Notes: a model not told the origin generated them from the letters alone. Positions 9,629-21,242 are shown, counted from the stretch's first letter. The stretch is DNA of 47,039 nt from Chlorobium sp. (GCA_005843835.1 SZXZ01000014.1:1-47039), one strand, 5' to 3'. A program made the numbers and translations.

Positions 9629-12574
9629 TTAATATCCAAAAATATCCTTAAGCGCCAGCTCTTTGATTGTTCCATATTTTCGCAGAGTATCCATGTCAAG
9701 ATTTTCCTTTTTGCCCAGAACCAGCATCACATGTTTTTTATTCACAAAATGCTTCCTGTGGAATTTTTCAATATCGCTTAAGGTCAATGTCAAAGCTTCG
9801 CGATAAATATCCTTTCTGATATCATAAGGGTGCCCAAGCCTGACTGCCTCTTCATAATTGAAAAGGACCTCGGTTCTGGTCAACCTTTCTGTTGAAATTT
9901 TTTGCAGAATCCCGTTTTTTGCAGACGCAAACAGCTCTGGAGACTTCGGCAGTTCGTTCATCAATATACTTATGCCTTCAAGTGCTTCAGGTAACTTATC
10001 CGACTGTGTACCTATATAGCTAACAATATAGTTGTGTTCTTTTTTCAGCTTTGGAGTTTTGTAAACTGAAAAAACAGAATAAGCCAGAGCTTTAGCTTCC
10101 CGTAGTTCCTGGAAAACGACTGACGACATCCCACCGCCATAATATTCATTGAAAAGAGTGACTAATGGTACGTTTGAATAATCGTACATTTCATCTTTTG
10201 TCAAGAGAAAAACCTCAGCCTGGGTCATATCGTAGTCAACGAAATAAACAAGGTTTTCATGCTGTTCAAGATCCTTGAACCTGTCTGATTTTGGTATATC
10301 CCTGAACGATTCAGGGTAATGCCGCACCGAATGCAGTTCATCGAGTATTTGAGCAGAGCTCGCGGGGCCGTAATAGAGTACCCGATGACGGTAGTGCAGA
10401 AGTTCCTGCAATTCTGCTAGCAGTTCTTTAGAGGTAACTTTTTCAAGTTCATCATTGCTGAGGACGTGGGTAAATGGTGACACAGGGCCATATTTCCCGA
10501 AATTGGTCATTGCTTCGAAGAGAATCTTTTTCTTGGAAAGCTTGTCATCCGCCCGCTCTTTAATCATTCCGGCTTTAAGTTTTTCAAGCGCATTCTCATC
10601 GGGTTGCGGATCAACAAGAAGACTTTCAAGCAGTCGAACTGCTGCCGGAAAGTTTTTTTCCAGACCGGAAAGCTTCAGGTATACGTATTGATCGGAAGTA
10701 AATGCTGAGAAGCTTGCACCGATTTTATAAAGCTCTTTGCTGAACTCTGCAGGATTCAGGCTGGACGTGCCGAGGTACGATAAGTAGTCGAGGGCAAGTT
10801 CAATTTTTTTGCTGGTATTTCTTCCTATATCAAACACATAGTATAGCGAATACAACTCGTTCTCATGGTTTTGGGTATAGTGAAGCTTAATTGTCGGATT
10901 CACATCAAAAAATTGGATATCCTTTGTATAATCGAGAAAAGATGGCTCTGTTTTTTCCGATTTTTGAGCCAGAATTTTTTCCGCAAAAGCAGAAGAAGTA
11001 TCCCGATTTACCTTGAGAGGCGTTATGAGGGGTTTTTGGATTTTGGGTTCACTTTTTGAAATACCGTGTTCTTTATAGACAGCTATAAAATTAGAGCTGT
11101 AGTGCTTTCGGGCAAACGATACCAAGTCCTCTTTTGTGATTTTCTGCAGGCTTGTAAACTGGTTGACATGGACTGGCCATTCCATTCCCCAGATAAAAGT
11201 ATCAACATAGGACTCAACGCGTCCCTTATTGCTTTCATAAAGTTTAAGCTGCTCAATTTTAAGATCGTTAATTGCCGCTTCAAGCAGCCAGTCAGGAAAT
11301 TTACCTTCTTTAAGCAGTTCAAGCTGCTCAAGCAGCAGTTCTTTCACTTGGTCAAGACTTTGACCTTCCCTGGGTTTTCCGCTCAGAATGTGTGCTGAGT
11401 AATCCTTCATCATTACCAGCATTGAGCCGCCGTCAAGCACTTTCTGCTGCTGGTTAAGGTTAAGGTCTATAAGCCCCGCAGTCTGGTTATATAAAACCTT
11501 GTCAATAAGTGTCAGATAATCGGCATCAGAGCTGTTGATTCCATCGAATCGGAATCCAATGACGACTTCTTCGGATTCCGGTCCTTTCACCTTGATAACC
11601 GACGGCTTTGTTATTTTGTCTTCAAGAGCAGGAGTAAAGAGAGGAATTTCCTTAGGCTGCAGCACTAAAAACTTTTTATCAATAAGCTTTATTGTGGCAT
11701 CAGGATCGAAGTCCCCTGCAATACAGAGTGCCATGTTATTCGGCACATAGTATGTCCGATAGTAATTGAGGACATTTTTAATCGATGGATTTTTAAGGTG
11801 CTCAGCTTTACCAATCGTAGTCTGAGTACCGTAGGTGTGTTTTTTAAAAAGTCCGGCAAAGAGGTTTTCCCATATTTTTCTACTGTCACTGTCCATAGTC
11901 ATGTTTTTCTCTTCATACACCGTTTCAAGCTCTGTATGAAAAAGTCTCATAACCGGATTACGAAACCTCTCAGCCTCCATAGTCAACCATTGGTCCAGCT
12001 TGTTTGAAGGGATATCGTTGACATAGACGGTCTGTTCGACCCATGTGTAGGCATTGGTCCCATGGGCTCCAATGGAGTTCAGAATCTTGTCATATTCGTT
12101 AGGTACGGTATAACTTGCCGCTATGTTTGAGATACTGTCAATATCCTTGTATATCGCAGCCCTTTTATCAGGATCAGACGTGGATCTGTATTTTTCAAAG
12201 AGGTCTGTAATTTTTTCCAGTTCGGCATGTTCCTTCGTATAGTCTAGAGAGCCGATTGAATCTGTCCCTTTGAAAAGCATATGTTCAAGGTAATGAGCAA
12301 GTCCGGTTGTCTCTGCAGGGTCATTTTTACTGCCAGCACGCACGGCAATTGAGGTATATATTCTTGGTTCATTCCTGTTCGGGCTCAGGTAGACGGTCAG
12401 CCCATTATTAAGTTTATATATTCTCGTATGGAGAGAGTCTCCCTGAACACTTGAGTATGGATAACTCTTAACGTCGTTGATCATAGGTTTGCAAGATATT
12501 AAATGTAAAAAAAGTAACCCGATAGTGAAGATCGGCATACGGTTGCTTCTGAAACTGTTACCTTTGCCCAGCAT
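9629..12574 (-). CDS. M16-family zinc metalloprotease, lipoprotein
   Basis: Large pitrilysin/insulinase-type peptidase of 981 residues, with two tandem M16 halves as in periplasmic M16 enzymes of Bacteroidetes/Chlorobi. The zinc-binding and catalytic motif HYLEH is intact (His94, Glu97, His98) within [14 protein letters not shown], and the downstream glutamates lie in [11 protein letters not shown]. The N-terminus is a lipoprotein signal ending at LISC (Cys28), predicting attachment to a membrane on the periplasmic side. I keep ATG 12574 rather than ATG 12538 because only the longer form supplies the basic n-region (Lys4, Arg9, Arg12). No clear ribosome binding site is visible for either start. 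The second half (from about residue 560) lacks HxxEH, as expected. Substrate unknown. Confidence 0.88.
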   Translation of the reverse strand: MLGKGNSFRSNRMPIFTIGLLFLHLISCKPMINDVKSYPYSSVQGDSLHTRIYKLNNGLTVYLSPNRNEPRIYTSIAVRAGSKNDPAETTGLAHYLEHMLFKGTDSIGSLDYTKEHAELEKITDLFEKYRSTSDPDKRAAIYKDIDSISNIAASYTVPNEYDKILNSIGAHGTNAYTWVEQTVYVNDIPSNKLDQWLTMEAERFRNPVMRLFHTELETVYEEKNMTMDSDSRKIWENLFAGLFKKHTYGTQTTIGKAEHLKNPSIKNVLNYYRTYYVPNNMALCIAGDFDPDATIKLIDKKFLVLQPKEIPLFTPALEDKITKPSVIKVKGPESEEVVIGFRFDGINSSDADYLTLIDKVLYNQTAGLIDLNLNQQQKVLDGGSMLVMMKDYSAHILSGKPREGQSLDQVKELLLEQLELLKEGKFPDWLLEAAINDLKIEQLKLYESNKGRVESYVDTFIWGMEWPVHVNQFTSLQKITKEDLVSFARKHYSSNFIAVYKEHGISKSEPKIQKPLITPLKVNRDTSSAFAEKILAQKSEKTEPSFLDYTKDIQFFDVNPTIKLHYTQNHENELYSLYYVFDIGRNTSKKIELALDYLSYLGTSSLNPAEFSKELYKIGASFSAFTSDQYVYLKLSGLEKNFPAAVRLLESLLVDPQPDENALEKLKAGMIKERADDKLSKKKILFEAMTNFGKYGPVSPFTHVLSNDELEKVTSKELLAELQELLHYRHRVLYYGPASSAQILDELHSVRHYPESFRDIPKSDRFKDLEQHENLVYFVDYDMTQAEVFLLTKDEMYDYSNVPLVTLFNEYYGGGMSSVVFQELREAKALAYSVFSVYKTPKLKKEHNYIVSYIGTQSDKLPEALEGISILMNELPKSPELFASAKNGILQKISTERLTRTEVLFNYEEAVRLGHPYDIRKDIYREALTLTLSDIEKFHRKHFVNKKHVMLVLGKKENLDMDTLRKYGTIKELALKDIFGY

Positions 12575-12797
12575 TTAAAAAAAATAATAATGGGATATAA
12601 AGCGCATAAATGCAACCCTCATCAATGACCTTTTTGAGTAATATAGAGGTTGTAATTCAGAGCTGCTTATCATACGGAGTAAGGAGGGCAGTTCATGCTT
12701 CATTGTAATGTAGTTGAAGAACTGGCAAATAACCTTAAGAATTCTTTGAGTATCCGGAAAAAGAAGTTGAAATAACATCCAGAGTGGAGAATCGTTT

Positions 12798-14852
12798 ATG
12801 CACGTGAGTGGGAGCGGAAAATACAGGCTTGTCAGTCCATACAGTCCTGCAGGAGACCAGCCCAAAGCAATTGAATCGCTTTGTGAAGGAGTTCTGTCCG
12901 GTAACCAGTACCAGACATTGCTCGGCGTAACTGGTTCCGGAAAAACCTTTACAATTTCAAACGTCATTGCTCAGGTCAATAAACCTGTATTGGTGATGAG
13001 CCATAACAAGACACTTGCAGCACAGCTCTATGGAGAGCTCAAACAGTTTTTTCCCGATAATGCAGTTGAGTATTTTATCAGCTACTACGATTTTTATCAG
13101 CCTGAAGCTTATTTACCCGCTCTTGACAAATACATCGCTAAAGACCTTCGTATAAATGACGAAATTGAGCGGTTGCGCCTTAAAGCCACAAGTGCATTGT
13201 TAAGCGGCAGAAGCGATGTCATTGTAGTAAGCTCAGTAAGTTGTATTTACGGTTTGGGGTCTCCTGAAGATTGGAAAGCCCAGATCGTTGAACTGCGTTC
13301 TGGCATGGAAAAAGATCGGGATACTTTTCTTAAAGAACTGATATCTCTTCATTATATCCGTGACGATATTCAGCCGACTTCTGGGAAATTTCGAGTAAGA
13401 GGTGATATTATTGATCTTGTTCCTGCGCACGAGGAACTTGCACTCCGAATTGAATTTTTTGGAAATAATATAGAAAGTCTCCAGACCTTCGAAATTAACA
13501 GCGGGGAAGTGCTCGGCGTTGAGGACTATGCATTCATCTACCCGGCCCGGCAGTTTGTCGCTGAAGAAGCGAAATTAAAGGATGCGATGCTGGCTATCGA
13601 AAACGAGCTTGCAGGCAGGCTGAATGTATTCCGCTCAGAAAACCGTCTTCTCGAGGCACGGAGGATTGAGGAGAGAACACGCTACGATCTTGAAATGATA
13701 AAAGAGCTTGGCTATTGTTCAGGCATTGAAAATTATTCAAGGCATCTTTCAGGTCGTCGAGAGGGCGAACGTCCATACTGTCTTCTCGATTACTTTCCAC
13801 CCGATTACCTGGTTGTAATAGATGAATCTCATGTAACACTTCCTCAGATAAGGGGTATGTACGGTGGCGACCGTTCAAGGAAAACCATTCTCGTCGAGCA
13901 TGGATTCAGGTTACCCTCGGCACTTGATAACCGCCCCCTTCGTTTCGAGGAGTTTGAGGAAATGGCTCCACAAGTTATATGTGTAAGTGCCACGCCCAGC
14001 GAACACGAACTTTTACGTTCGGGGGGAGTAGTCGTCGAGCAGCTTGTTCGTCCAACGGGACTGCTTGACCCACCCGTGGAAGTTCGGCCTGTAAAGGGGC
14101 AGATTGATAATCTGCTTGCAGAAATCCGAATTCATACAGCAAAAGGTCATAAAGCGCTTGTCATGACTCTGACAAAAAGAATGGCTGAAGATCTGCACGA
14201 CTTTTTTAGAAAGACCGGTATACGCTCCCGCTATTTGCATTCGGAAATCAAAAGCCTTGAACGCATACAGATTCTCAGGGAGCTCCGTGTAGGAGATATT
14301 GATGTACTTGTAGGGGTTAACCTCCTTCGCGAAGGGCTTGATCTGCCTGAAGTATCTCTTGTAGCAATTCTTGATGCCGATAAAGAGGGGTTCTTGCGTA
14401 ATACTCGTTCACTTATGCAGATCGCCGGAAGGGCTGCACGCAATGTTGAAGGCTTTGTCGTGCTTTATGCAGATGTTTTAACTCGCTCAATACGCGAAGT
14501 ACTCGACGAAACAGCCAGACGCCGGGCAATCCAGCAGAGATATAACGAAGAACACGGCATTACTCCAAAGTCAATTATAAAATCAGTTGACCAGATTCTC
14601 GATACCACCAGTGTAGCAGATGCAGAAGAACGCTACCGGAGAAAACGTTTTGGTCTGGAGCCAAAACCTGAAAGGCTTCTTGCCGGTCTTATCGAAACCT
14701 TAACACCTCAGGAAAGTTATGCAATGGCTGCCGAACTCAGGCTTGAAATGCAGGAAGCGGCAGTTCAGATGGAGTATGAAAAAGCAGCATACCTTCGCGA
14801 CGAGATATCTAAGCTTGAACAGGCTATAAAACGCCAGCCGTCTGGTGATTAG
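12798..14852 (+). CDS. uvrB: Excinuclease ABC subunit B
   Basis: DNA-damage verification helicase of nucleotide excision repair, loaded by UvrA and partnered with UvrC. The 684-residue protein has the Walker A motif GVTGSGKT (43-50), the damage-inserting beta-hairpin region with [12 protein letters not shown], the DEAD-like motif [12 protein letters not shown], helicase motifs [28 protein letters not shown] and QIAGRAARN, and the C-terminal UVR coiled coil that contacts UvrC. ATG 12798 is preceded by GGAGA. It is divergent from the M16 gene across about 220 bases, in which I see no other gene. Confidence 0.97.
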   Translation: MHVSGSGKYRLVSPYSPAGDQPKAIESLCEGVLSGNQYQTLLGVTGSGKTFTISNVIAQVNKPVLVMSHNKTLAAQLYGELKQFFPDNAVEYFISYYDFYQPEAYLPALDKYIAKDLRINDEIERLRLKATSALLSGRSDVIVVSSVSCIYGLGSPEDWKAQIVELRSGMEKDRDTFLKELISLHYIRDDIQPTSGKFRVRGDIIDLVPAHEELALRIEFFGNNIESLQTFEINSGEVLGVEDYAFIYPARQFVAEEAKLKDAMLAIENELAGRLNVFRSENRLLEARRIEERTRYDLEMIKELGYCSGIENYSRHLSGRREGERPYCLLDYFPPDYLVVIDESHVTLPQIRGMYGGDRSRKTILVEHGFRLPSALDNRPLRFEEFEEMAPQVICVSATPSEHELLRSGGVVVEQLVRPTGLLDPPVEVRPVKGQIDNLLAEIRIHTAKGHKALVMTLTKRMAEDLHDFFRKTGIRSRYLHSEIKSLERIQILRELRVGDIDVLVGVNLLREGLDLPEVSLVAILDADKEGFLRNTRSLMQIAGRAARNVEGFVVLYADVLTRSIREVLDETARRRAIQQRYNEEHGITPKSIIKSVDQILDTTSVADAEERYRRKRFGLEPKPERLLAGLIETLTPQESYAMAAELRLEMQEAAVQMEYEKAAYLRDEISKLEQAIKRQPSGD

Positions 14853-14894
14853 GTTTTTTCTGTTGTTTGTTTTCTTATCGGGAAATACGTTATA

Positions 14895-14900
14895 TATAAT
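14895..14900 (+). promoter_or_regulatory. Candidate -10 box before the relA/spoT gene
   Basis: TATAAT sits in the uvrB-relA/spoT gap, with a weak -35-like TTCTTA 17 bases upstream. It suggests that the (p)ppGpp gene has its own promoter. Confidence 0.35.
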
Positions 14901-14957
14901 TACAGGTGTGAGTATCCTTACTTTTTTAATCAGTTGTATTCTGGAGTTTATTACTCA

Positions 14958-17159
14958 ATGTTAGCCCAGATAGAAAAGGACCATTACAATAAACTCAACG
15001 AGATACTTGCGCTTTCCCGCAGGAATCTTAAAAACTTTGATGAATCACTGATTCAGCGGGCCTTTTTTATGTGTTATCGGGCCCATGAGGGTGAAAAAAG
15101 AGCCTCAGGGGAACCATTTTTTTACCATCCGGTTGAAGTCGCCACTATTCTTCTCAATGAACTTCCTCTTGACGGGGTTTCAGTTGCAGCTGCGCTGCTT
15201 CACGATGTTATTGAGGACAGCGGTTATACCTACGAAGACATTGTAGCTGAACTCGGTGTGGAAGTTGCCGAAATTGTTGAAGGCCTTACCAAGATTTCCG
15301 GTATAACGATCAACCGGGAAACTACACAGGCAGAAGGTTTTCGAAAGATGCTGCTTTCGATGGTCAAGGATATAAGGGTTATTCTCATAAAATTTTGCGA
15401 CCGGTTGCATAACATGAGAACCCTTGAATCTCTTCCAGAGCATCGTCGACTCAAAATTGCCCTCGAAACCAGGGACATCTATGCTCCTTTGGCACATCGG
15501 TTCGGTCTTGGCAAAATAAAGGTCGAGTTTGAAAACCTAGCGCTCAAGTTTATTGATCCGGAAATGTTTGATTTTTTGCAGAAGAAGATCCGTGTAAGCA
15601 GAGGGGAGCGGGTCACTTACTTAAGCAAAATGATAGGTCCAATCAAAGCTGATCTTGAAAAACAGGGCTTTAAAGTTGATGTGGAGGGAAGAGCCAAGCA
15701 TCTTTTTTCCATATACAACAAGATGCGCAGTAAGAACAAGACTTTTGAGGATATTCACGATCTTTACGGTATCAGGGTGATTGTCGATACAGAACGAATA
15801 GCCGATTGCTTTGCTGTATATGGCTTCATTACACAGAAGTATCCCCCTATTCCGCAGCATTTCAAGGACTACATTTCGATACCAAAACATAATGGATACC
15901 AGTCTCTTCATTCAGCCATAATTGGTCCAAAGGGCCACATGGTAGAACTGCAGATACGAACAATGCGTATGCATGAGTTTGCGGAACTTGGTGTTGCTGC
16001 TCATTGGCGCTATAAAGAGAAAATATCCAGGGACGATGCCAACATAGATTCATTTCTTCGCTGGGCAAGAGAGTTGATAAAAGATGCCGATTCAGCAGCT
16101 GCATTTATGGAGGGATTCAAGCTCCATCTCTACACTGAGGAAATTTATGTATTCACTCCCAAGGGGGATATGAAAACCATGCCGGCAGGGGCAACTCCAA
16201 TAGATTTTGCTTATGCAATCCATACAGAGGTTGGTAACGGTTGTATTGGAGCAAAAGTTAACGGCAAAATTGTCAGATTAAATGCGCAGCTTAAATCTGG
16301 TGACAGGGTAGAGATAATTACATCAAAAAATCAGAAGCCAAAACCAGATTGGCTTAAAATAGTAGTTACACAGCGGGCACAGCTGAAAATTCGATCGGCT
16401 ATCAATGAGGAACGACGAATACAAATCGAAAAAGGCCGAGGCATTTGGGAAAAAATGCTTACAGGCACAAAAAAGCTTTTTTCTGATAATGATATCATCC
16501 GGCAAGTTAAGCGGTACGGTATAAAAACACCGGCTGATTTTTTTAGCGCTCTTGCCAACCAGCAGATCAATGGTGAAGAGGTTATTGAGCGTGTGACAAG
16601 CTCCCGAAAAGAAGAGCCTCCCGCAAAAAATCTTCAGGATGAAGCTCGGGAGGTTGAAGATTATCTTCAGAAAGCCCGTCATGATCAGGAACTTGAAGGT
16701 GACCCTTCAAAAAAGGATGAGGTCATAATTGCCGGAATGAGTAACATCGCATATTCTTATGCTAAATGTTGTCAACCGGTTCCTGGAGATGATGTCATTG
16801 GATTTGTCACAACCGAAGGAGTTGTGAAGATTCACCGGAAAAACTGTATAAATGTCAGTAACGAAAATCTCCTTAAAAGCGAGCGGGTTGTATCGGTATC
16901 CTGGAACCGGAAAGTTGAGACAGATTTTCTCGCAGGTATTAAAATTGTTGGTGAAGATCGTATCGGTATTATCAACCAGATAACGACGGTAATATCTAAA
17001 TTCGATACCAATATCCGAAGTATTTCACTGCATGCCCGTGATGGTATGTTTGTTGGAACCCTAATGGTTTACGTTCGCAATGCCGACAAACTGCTGACGC
17101 TTATGGACAAGGTGAAAAAGGTTCAGGGAGTTTTTACTGTTGAACGTCTCATAAGCTGA
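14958..17159 (+). CDS. Bifunctional (p)ppGpp synthetase/hydrolase (RelA/SpoT homologue)
   Basis: Makes and degrades the stringent-response alarmone (p)ppGpp. The 733-residue protein has an HD hydrolase domain with intact LLHDVIED (about residues 70-80), a nucleotidyltransferase domain with YGIRVIVDT, HNGYQSLHSAI and ELQIRT followed by ELGVAAHWRYKE, a TGS domain (YVFTPKGDMKTMPAGATPIDFAY), and a C-terminal zinc-finger/ACT region (CCQPVPGDDVIGF; final ACT domain about 660-733). Both catalytic domains look active, so one Rel protein may cover both functions. ATG 14958 is preceded by GGAG at 11 bases; a TTG at 14934 would add eight residues. A 260-base non-coding gap follows before gcvT, where I see nothing firm. 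Confidence 0.95.
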   Translation: MLAQIEKDHYNKLNEILALSRRNLKNFDESLIQRAFFMCYRAHEGEKRASGEPFFYHPVEVATILLNELPLDGVSVAAALLHDVIEDSGYTYEDIVAELGVEVAEIVEGLTKISGITINRETTQAEGFRKMLLSMVKDIRVILIKFCDRLHNMRTLESLPEHRRLKIALETRDIYAPLAHRFGLGKIKVEFENLALKFIDPEMFDFLQKKIRVSRGERVTYLSKMIGPIKADLEKQGFKVDVEGRAKHLFSIYNKMRSKNKTFEDIHDLYGIRVIVDTERIADCFAVYGFITQKYPPIPQHFKDYISIPKHNGYQSLHSAIIGPKGHMVELQIRTMRMHEFAELGVAAHWRYKEKISRDDANIDSFLRWARELIKDADSAAAFMEGFKLHLYTEEIYVFTPKGDMKTMPAGATPIDFAYAIHTEVGNGCIGAKVNGKIVRLNAQLKSGDRVEIITSKNQKPKPDWLKIVVTQRAQLKIRSAINEERRIQIEKGRGIWEKMLTGTKKLFSDNDIIRQVKRYGIKTPADFFSALANQQINGEEVIERVTSSRKEEPPAKNLQDEAREVEDYLQKARHDQELEGDPSKKDEVIIAGMSNIAYSYAKCCQPVPGDDVIGFVTTEGVVKIHRKNCINVSNENLLKSERVVSVSWNRKVETDFLAGIKIVGEDRIGIINQITTVISKFDTNIRSISLHARDGMFVGTLMVYVRNADKLLTLMDKVKKVQGVFTVERLIS

Positions 17160-17419
17160 AGCCAACGAAAAAAGTAATCCTCACCCCTGCATTAACCAGA
17201 CGTTCCTGAATTTCATGGCGGCTTTCATGTTTAAAAATGTTTTTCAGCCTGTTCGGTAAGAAATTCGTATTCGTATATTGACTTTCACCAATGAATGGGT
17301 TGTTCATGATCGAACAAAATAAATTTCAGGGTACTTGATAAAAAGCTTTGATTTTCCTGTTTAATTGTTTTTTTACAGTCACTTGTCGCGCCGCTCAATT
17401 AATTTAGTATAGCGTAGTT

Positions 17420-18517
17420 ATGAAAAAAACAGCATTGTATTCCTGGCATGAACAGGCAGGAGCAAAAATTATCGACTTCGGGGGATACCTTATGCCTGTA
17501 CAGTATTCGGGAATTCTTGCTGAGCATAGAGCTGTAAGGAATGCGGCAGGGATATTTGATGTCTCTCATATGGGCAACTTTTACGTGAAAGGCAGTCGTG
17601 CAAAAGAGTTTCTGCAATACATGATGACTAATGATCTGGAAAAGTTAGAAATCGGTCATGCACAGTATAACCTGATGCTTTATCCCCATGGAGGCATTGT
17701 GGATGATCTGATTATCTATCGTATTGAGAATGACACATATTTTCTCATTGTAAATGCAAGCAATGCTCAAAAAGATTTTGAATGGCTTCAAGAGCATATC
17801 AAACCTTTTGAAGGAGTTTCCCTCGAAGATCATACCGATCAGCTATCATTGATTGCTCTTCAGGGTCCATGTGCGTTAAAGATTCTCGAAACCGTTTTTC
17901 CTGCACTTCCTGCAGCATCTCTCGTCTCGTTCCAGTTTTGTAAAGCATTGTTTCAGGGTGCGGAGTTGCTGATAGCACGAACAGGCTATACAGGGGAACA
18001 AGGAGTGGAAATCTGTTTATCCAACAATATTGCTTTGTCTCTCTGGGAAGCCCTGATCGATGCAGGTAAGGATTACGGTATTCAGCCAGTAGGACTTGGT
18101 GCGAGAGACACACTCCGGTTGGAAATGGGGTATTCGCTTTACGGACATGAAATTGACCAGGACACCAATCCGCTCGAAGCAAGACTGAAATGGGTGGTAA
18201 AAATGGGTAAAGCCCATTTTATAGGTAAGGAGGCCTGCCAGCAGGTTGAAATTAATTTGAAACGTGGTGTTGCAGGCTTTAGTCTTGATGGCCGCGTTCT
18301 CCCGCGCCAGCATTTCAAGGTTTACAACACCGATCGCCAGGAAATTGGCTGGGTATGCAGTGGCACCCTTTCACCAACGCTTCAGGAACCTATTGGTACG
18401 TGCAATGTCGTGCGAGAATATATAAAACCCGGGACCGCAATTCTTGTTGAGGTTCGAGGGACATACCATTCCGGCATAATCAGGACACTTCCATTTGTGA
18501 CGACGTCTTTGAACTGA
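17420..18517 (+). CDS. gcvT: Glycine cleavage system aminomethyltransferase (T protein)
   Basis: T protein of the glycine cleavage system: takes the aminomethyl group from lipoylated H protein to tetrahydrofolate, releasing ammonia and methylene-THF. The 365 residues match the family length. Visible landmarks are the N-terminal HAR-type region (SWHEQAGAKIIDFGGYLMPVQY), FDVSHMGNFYVKG, GGIVDDLIIYR, the folate-binding RTGYTGEQGVEI and GARDTLRLEMGYSLYGHEI, and the C-terminal GTCNVVREYIKPGT. The H and P genes are not adjacent. ftsK follows 33 bases downstream on the same strand and may be co-transcribed. The preceding Rel gene is separated by 260 bases. Confidence 0.95.
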   Translation: MKKTALYSWHEQAGAKIIDFGGYLMPVQYSGILAEHRAVRNAAGIFDVSHMGNFYVKGSRAKEFLQYMMTNDLEKLEIGHAQYNLMLYPHGGIVDDLIIYRIENDTYFLIVNASNAQKDFEWLQEHIKPFEGVSLEDHTDQLSLIALQGPCALKILETVFPALPAASLVSFQFCKALFQGAELLIARTGYTGEQGVEICLSNNIALSLWEALIDAGKDYGIQPVGLGARDTLRLEMGYSLYGHEIDQDTNPLEARLKWVVKMGKAHFIGKEACQQVEINLKRGVAGFSLDGRVLPRQHFKVYNTDRQEIGWVCSGTLSPTLQEPIGTCNVVREYIKPGTAILVEVRGTYHSGIIRTLPFVTTSLN

Positions 18518-18550
18518 GCCCTGACAGGGTATTAAGGAGAAATTGTATAG

Positions 18551-20875
18551 GTGAAAATGAAAAAAGAGAATAAAGGCACGAAGGGACAAGCCAGGAGGGA
18601 ATCGCTCAAGAGGGAGATAACAGGTATCGTATTTATGCTGGTTTCTTTTTTGTTGATTAGCTTTCTCTTGAGTTTTCATGCGGCAGATGAAGCGAGTTTT
18701 GCGACATTCGGATGGAAAGATATCTTCAGCAAAGCAGCCAGGGATGCGGCTGAGACCATTCATAATCCTTTTGGTCCTTTAGGGGTAAAGCTGTCTGTTT
18801 TTTTTATTCGTACCTATGGTTATCCGGTCATCCTTCCGTTAACAGCTATATTTGTTTGGGGCTGGTCACTTTTTAGAGCAAAAAGCCTCAAGCCCGCCCT
18901 TCGTTATTTTTTGTACACATCAACCATCTCTGTTGATCTCTCCACTATGTTTGGCCTTACAAAAAGTCCTTTCAGTGATGTCATGGCAGGGTCAATCGGA
19001 AGAATGCTTGCAGAGAAAATGAAGGTTATCGGCGAAGCCGGTGCATGGATGACACTTGGTGTTATAGCAGTTGTCTTGACAGCATATATGGGACGGGGAA
19101 TCTTCCCGGTACCCCTGCGGGCAGTGACAGCGATCAAAAAAATTATACTGAGACCCTTTGCTATTGCAAAGGAGTGGTTTAATGAATTCCGAAAAAAAAA
19201 AGACGAAAAGCGAATTCTGAAACCTGACAGACCTCACCCATCCAGGCCGGAAAAGCCTGTATCGATTGAACCTGTTTCAGTAGAAATCCTCGAGCAGGTG
19301 CTCCTTCCAAAGGTTCCTGGAGAACCTGAAATGATAATTCAAGAGGTAGTACACGAAAAAAAGGCTGACCTTGATGAACGTCGTCTGAAAGTCCATACCA
19401 AAGATCGGGAAGCATACCGTTTTCCGTCGATTGACCTTCTCGAAAAAGTACCTGATGATGATGATCAAATCGATGAGCACCATCTTTCCGAAAGCAAACG
19501 AAAACTTATTGAAAAACTCAAGATATTCAATATCGAAGTCGTCAGAATTAAAACTACTGTCGGTCCACGAGTGACGCTGTTTGAATGTGAGCTTGCACCC
19601 GATGTCAAGGTCAGCCGGGTTATATCTCTCGAAAATGACCTTGCCATGGCGTTATCGGCCAGAGGAATACGTATTATTGCTCCCATTCCTGGCAAGAACG
19701 CTGTTGGTGTTGAAATCCCTAATGGAAAGCCGAAAACGGTATGGCTGCGTTCAGTGCTTCAGGTTGAAAAATTCAAAAACAGTACGATGACGCTGCCGAT
19801 TGTTCTCGGTAAAACCATAGCAAACGAAGTCTATATTGCCGATTTGGCTGCTATGCCGCATCTCCTCATTGCAGGTGCTACTGGGGCAGGAAAGTCAGTC
19901 TGTATAAATGTTATTATTTCCAGCTTGCTCTATGCCTGCAAACCTGATAAGGTGAAGTTCGTCATGATCGATCCCAAAAGGGTTGAACTCTTTCAGTACC
20001 AGCATCTTAAAAATCATTTTCTTGTGCGTTTTCCCGGTATTGATGAGCAAATCATAACTGATTCGCAGAAGGCAGTCTATGCGTTGAAGTGTGTGGTCAA
20101 AGAGATGGAGTTCCGTTATGAAACTCTTGAAAAAGCAGGAGTCCGGAATATCAAAGACCACAATTTTCGTTTTCCTGACAAGGAACTTCCTTACATAGTA
20201 GTAGTGATAGATGAACTTGCAGATCTCATGATTACCGCAAGAAGGGAAGTTGAAGAGCCTATCACCAGGATAGCCCAGCTTGCCCGTGCTGTAGGAATTC
20301 ATCTGATTGTGGCCACTCAGCGACCTTCAGTTAATGTCATCACTGGTATTATCAAGGCAAACTTTCCTGCGCGAGTTGCGTTCCAGGTGGCAAGCGGTGT
20401 TGATTCACGTACCATCCTTGATGGTTATGGAGCCGAACAGCTACTCGGCAGCGGTGATATGCTTTATCAGCCTTCTGATCAACCCAAAGCAATGCGTCTT
20501 CAAGGACCTTATGTTTCCTCTGGAGAGGTTGAAGAAATTACCTCTTTTATCGGTTCACAGCCGGCATTGAAGACCATGTATGTGTTGCCGGTTCCTGATC
20601 AGCAGAAAGGGTTAGGGCTTCAGTCATCAGGAAGCCAGGACAGAGACGATCGTGACGAGATGTTTAATGATGCGGCTAGGCTCGTAGTGCTCCATCAGCA
20701 GGCTAGCGTCTCTATGTTACAGAGGCGTCTTCGGTTAGGATTCAGTCGGGCGGGAAGGGTTATGGACCAGCTGGAAATCAACGGTATTGTCGGCGAGGCA
20801 GATGGAAGCAGAGCAAGGGAAGTCCTCATTGATAATGAAGACTCCCTGGAACTGTTATTAAAAAATCTTGATTGA
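18551..20875 (+). CDS. ftsK: DNA translocase FtsK/SpoIIIE
   Basis: Septum-anchored ATPase that pumps DNA to segregate chromosome ends during division. The 774-residue protein has about four transmembrane segments in the first 200 residues, a short charged linker, and a RecA-like motor with Walker A AGATGAGKS (about 441-449), Walker B IVVVIDELADLM, and the LIVATQRPSVNVITG sensor segment. The C-terminal winged-helix gamma domain (about 700-774) includes LLRRRL-like LQRRLRLGFSRAGRVMDQLE and reads orienting sequences. AAGGAGA lies 10 bases before GTG 18551 and 16 before ATG 18557, so the GTG start is favoured. It is convergent with the NifU-like gene across 13 bases. Confidence 0.95.
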   Translation: MKMKKENKGTKGQARRESLKREITGIVFMLVSFLLISFLLSFHAADEASFATFGWKDIFSKAARDAAETIHNPFGPLGVKLSVFFIRTYGYPVILPLTAIFVWGWSLFRAKSLKPALRYFLYTSTISVDLSTMFGLTKSPFSDVMAGSIGRMLAEKMKVIGEAGAWMTLGVIAVVLTAYMGRGIFPVPLRAVTAIKKIILRPFAIAKEWFNEFRKKKDEKRILKPDRPHPSRPEKPVSIEPVSVEILEQVLLPKVPGEPEMIIQEVVHEKKADLDERRLKVHTKDREAYRFPSIDLLEKVPDDDDQIDEHHLSESKRKLIEKLKIFNIEVVRIKTTVGPRVTLFECELAPDVKVSRVISLENDLAMALSARGIRIIAPIPGKNAVGVEIPNGKPKTVWLRSVLQVEKFKNSTMTLPIVLGKTIANEVYIADLAAMPHLLIAGATGAGKSVCINVIISSLLYACKPDKVKFVMIDPKRVELFQYQHLKNHFLVRFPGIDEQIITDSQKAVYALKCVVKEMEFRYETLEKAGVRNIKDHNFRFPDKELPYIVVVIDELADLMITARREVEEPITRIAQLARAVGIHLIVATQRPSVNVITGIIKANFPARVAFQVASGVDSRTILDGYGAEQLLGSGDMLYQPSDQPKAMRLQGPYVSSGEVEEITSFIGSQPALKTMYVLPVPDQQKGLGLQSSGSQDRDDRDEMFNDAARLVVLHQQASVSMLQRRLRLGFSRAGRVMDQLEINGIVGEADGSRAREVLIDNEDSLELLLKNLD

Positions 20876-20888
20876 CAAGTTTTTTTCG

Positions 20889-21149
20889 TTAGACCGACTC
20901 AACGCGTACAATTTCCGGATTAGCCTTTTTTATTGCCTGTTCAACTCCGGCACGCAGGGTAAGAGTGCTCATCGGGCAGGAACCGCAAGCTCCAAGAAGC
21001 TTTACGTCAACAACGAAATCCTTTGAAATTCCAACAAGTTGACAGTCACCACCATCAACCTGCAGATAAGGTCGTACGGTTTCAAGTGAGGCAATAACCC
21101 TGTCATAAAGTGCATCGCTATTTGGCAGATAATCCTTACTGGTACTCAT
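20889..21149 (-). CDS. NifU C-terminal-domain iron-sulfur scaffold protein
   Basis: Small Nfu-type carrier that receives a 4Fe-4S cluster and hands it to target enzymes. The 86 residues cover a single NifU C-terminal domain with VRPYLQVDGGDCQLV and the cluster-ligating CGSC in LLGACGSCPMSTLTLR; both cysteines are present. I take ATG 21149; an in-frame TTG six codons upstream is possible. It lies about 90 bases downstream of the mrp gene on the same strand, and the pair makes sense as an iron-sulfur trafficking unit. Green sulfur bacteria have a large demand for 4Fe-4S clusters (type I reaction centre, reverse TCA ferredoxin enzymes). Confidence 0.88.
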   Translation of the reverse strand: MSTSKDYLPNSDALYDRVIASLETVRPYLQVDGGDCQLVGISKDFVVDVKLLGACGSCPMSTLTLRAGVEQAIKKANPEIVRVESV

Positions 21150-21242
21150 AGTATGATTGGTTTGCAATTTTTGAAAATTCTTAAGAATAAAATACTGATA
21201 GACTTAATATTAAACCTCTGATGCAAAAAAACAATATCAAAC

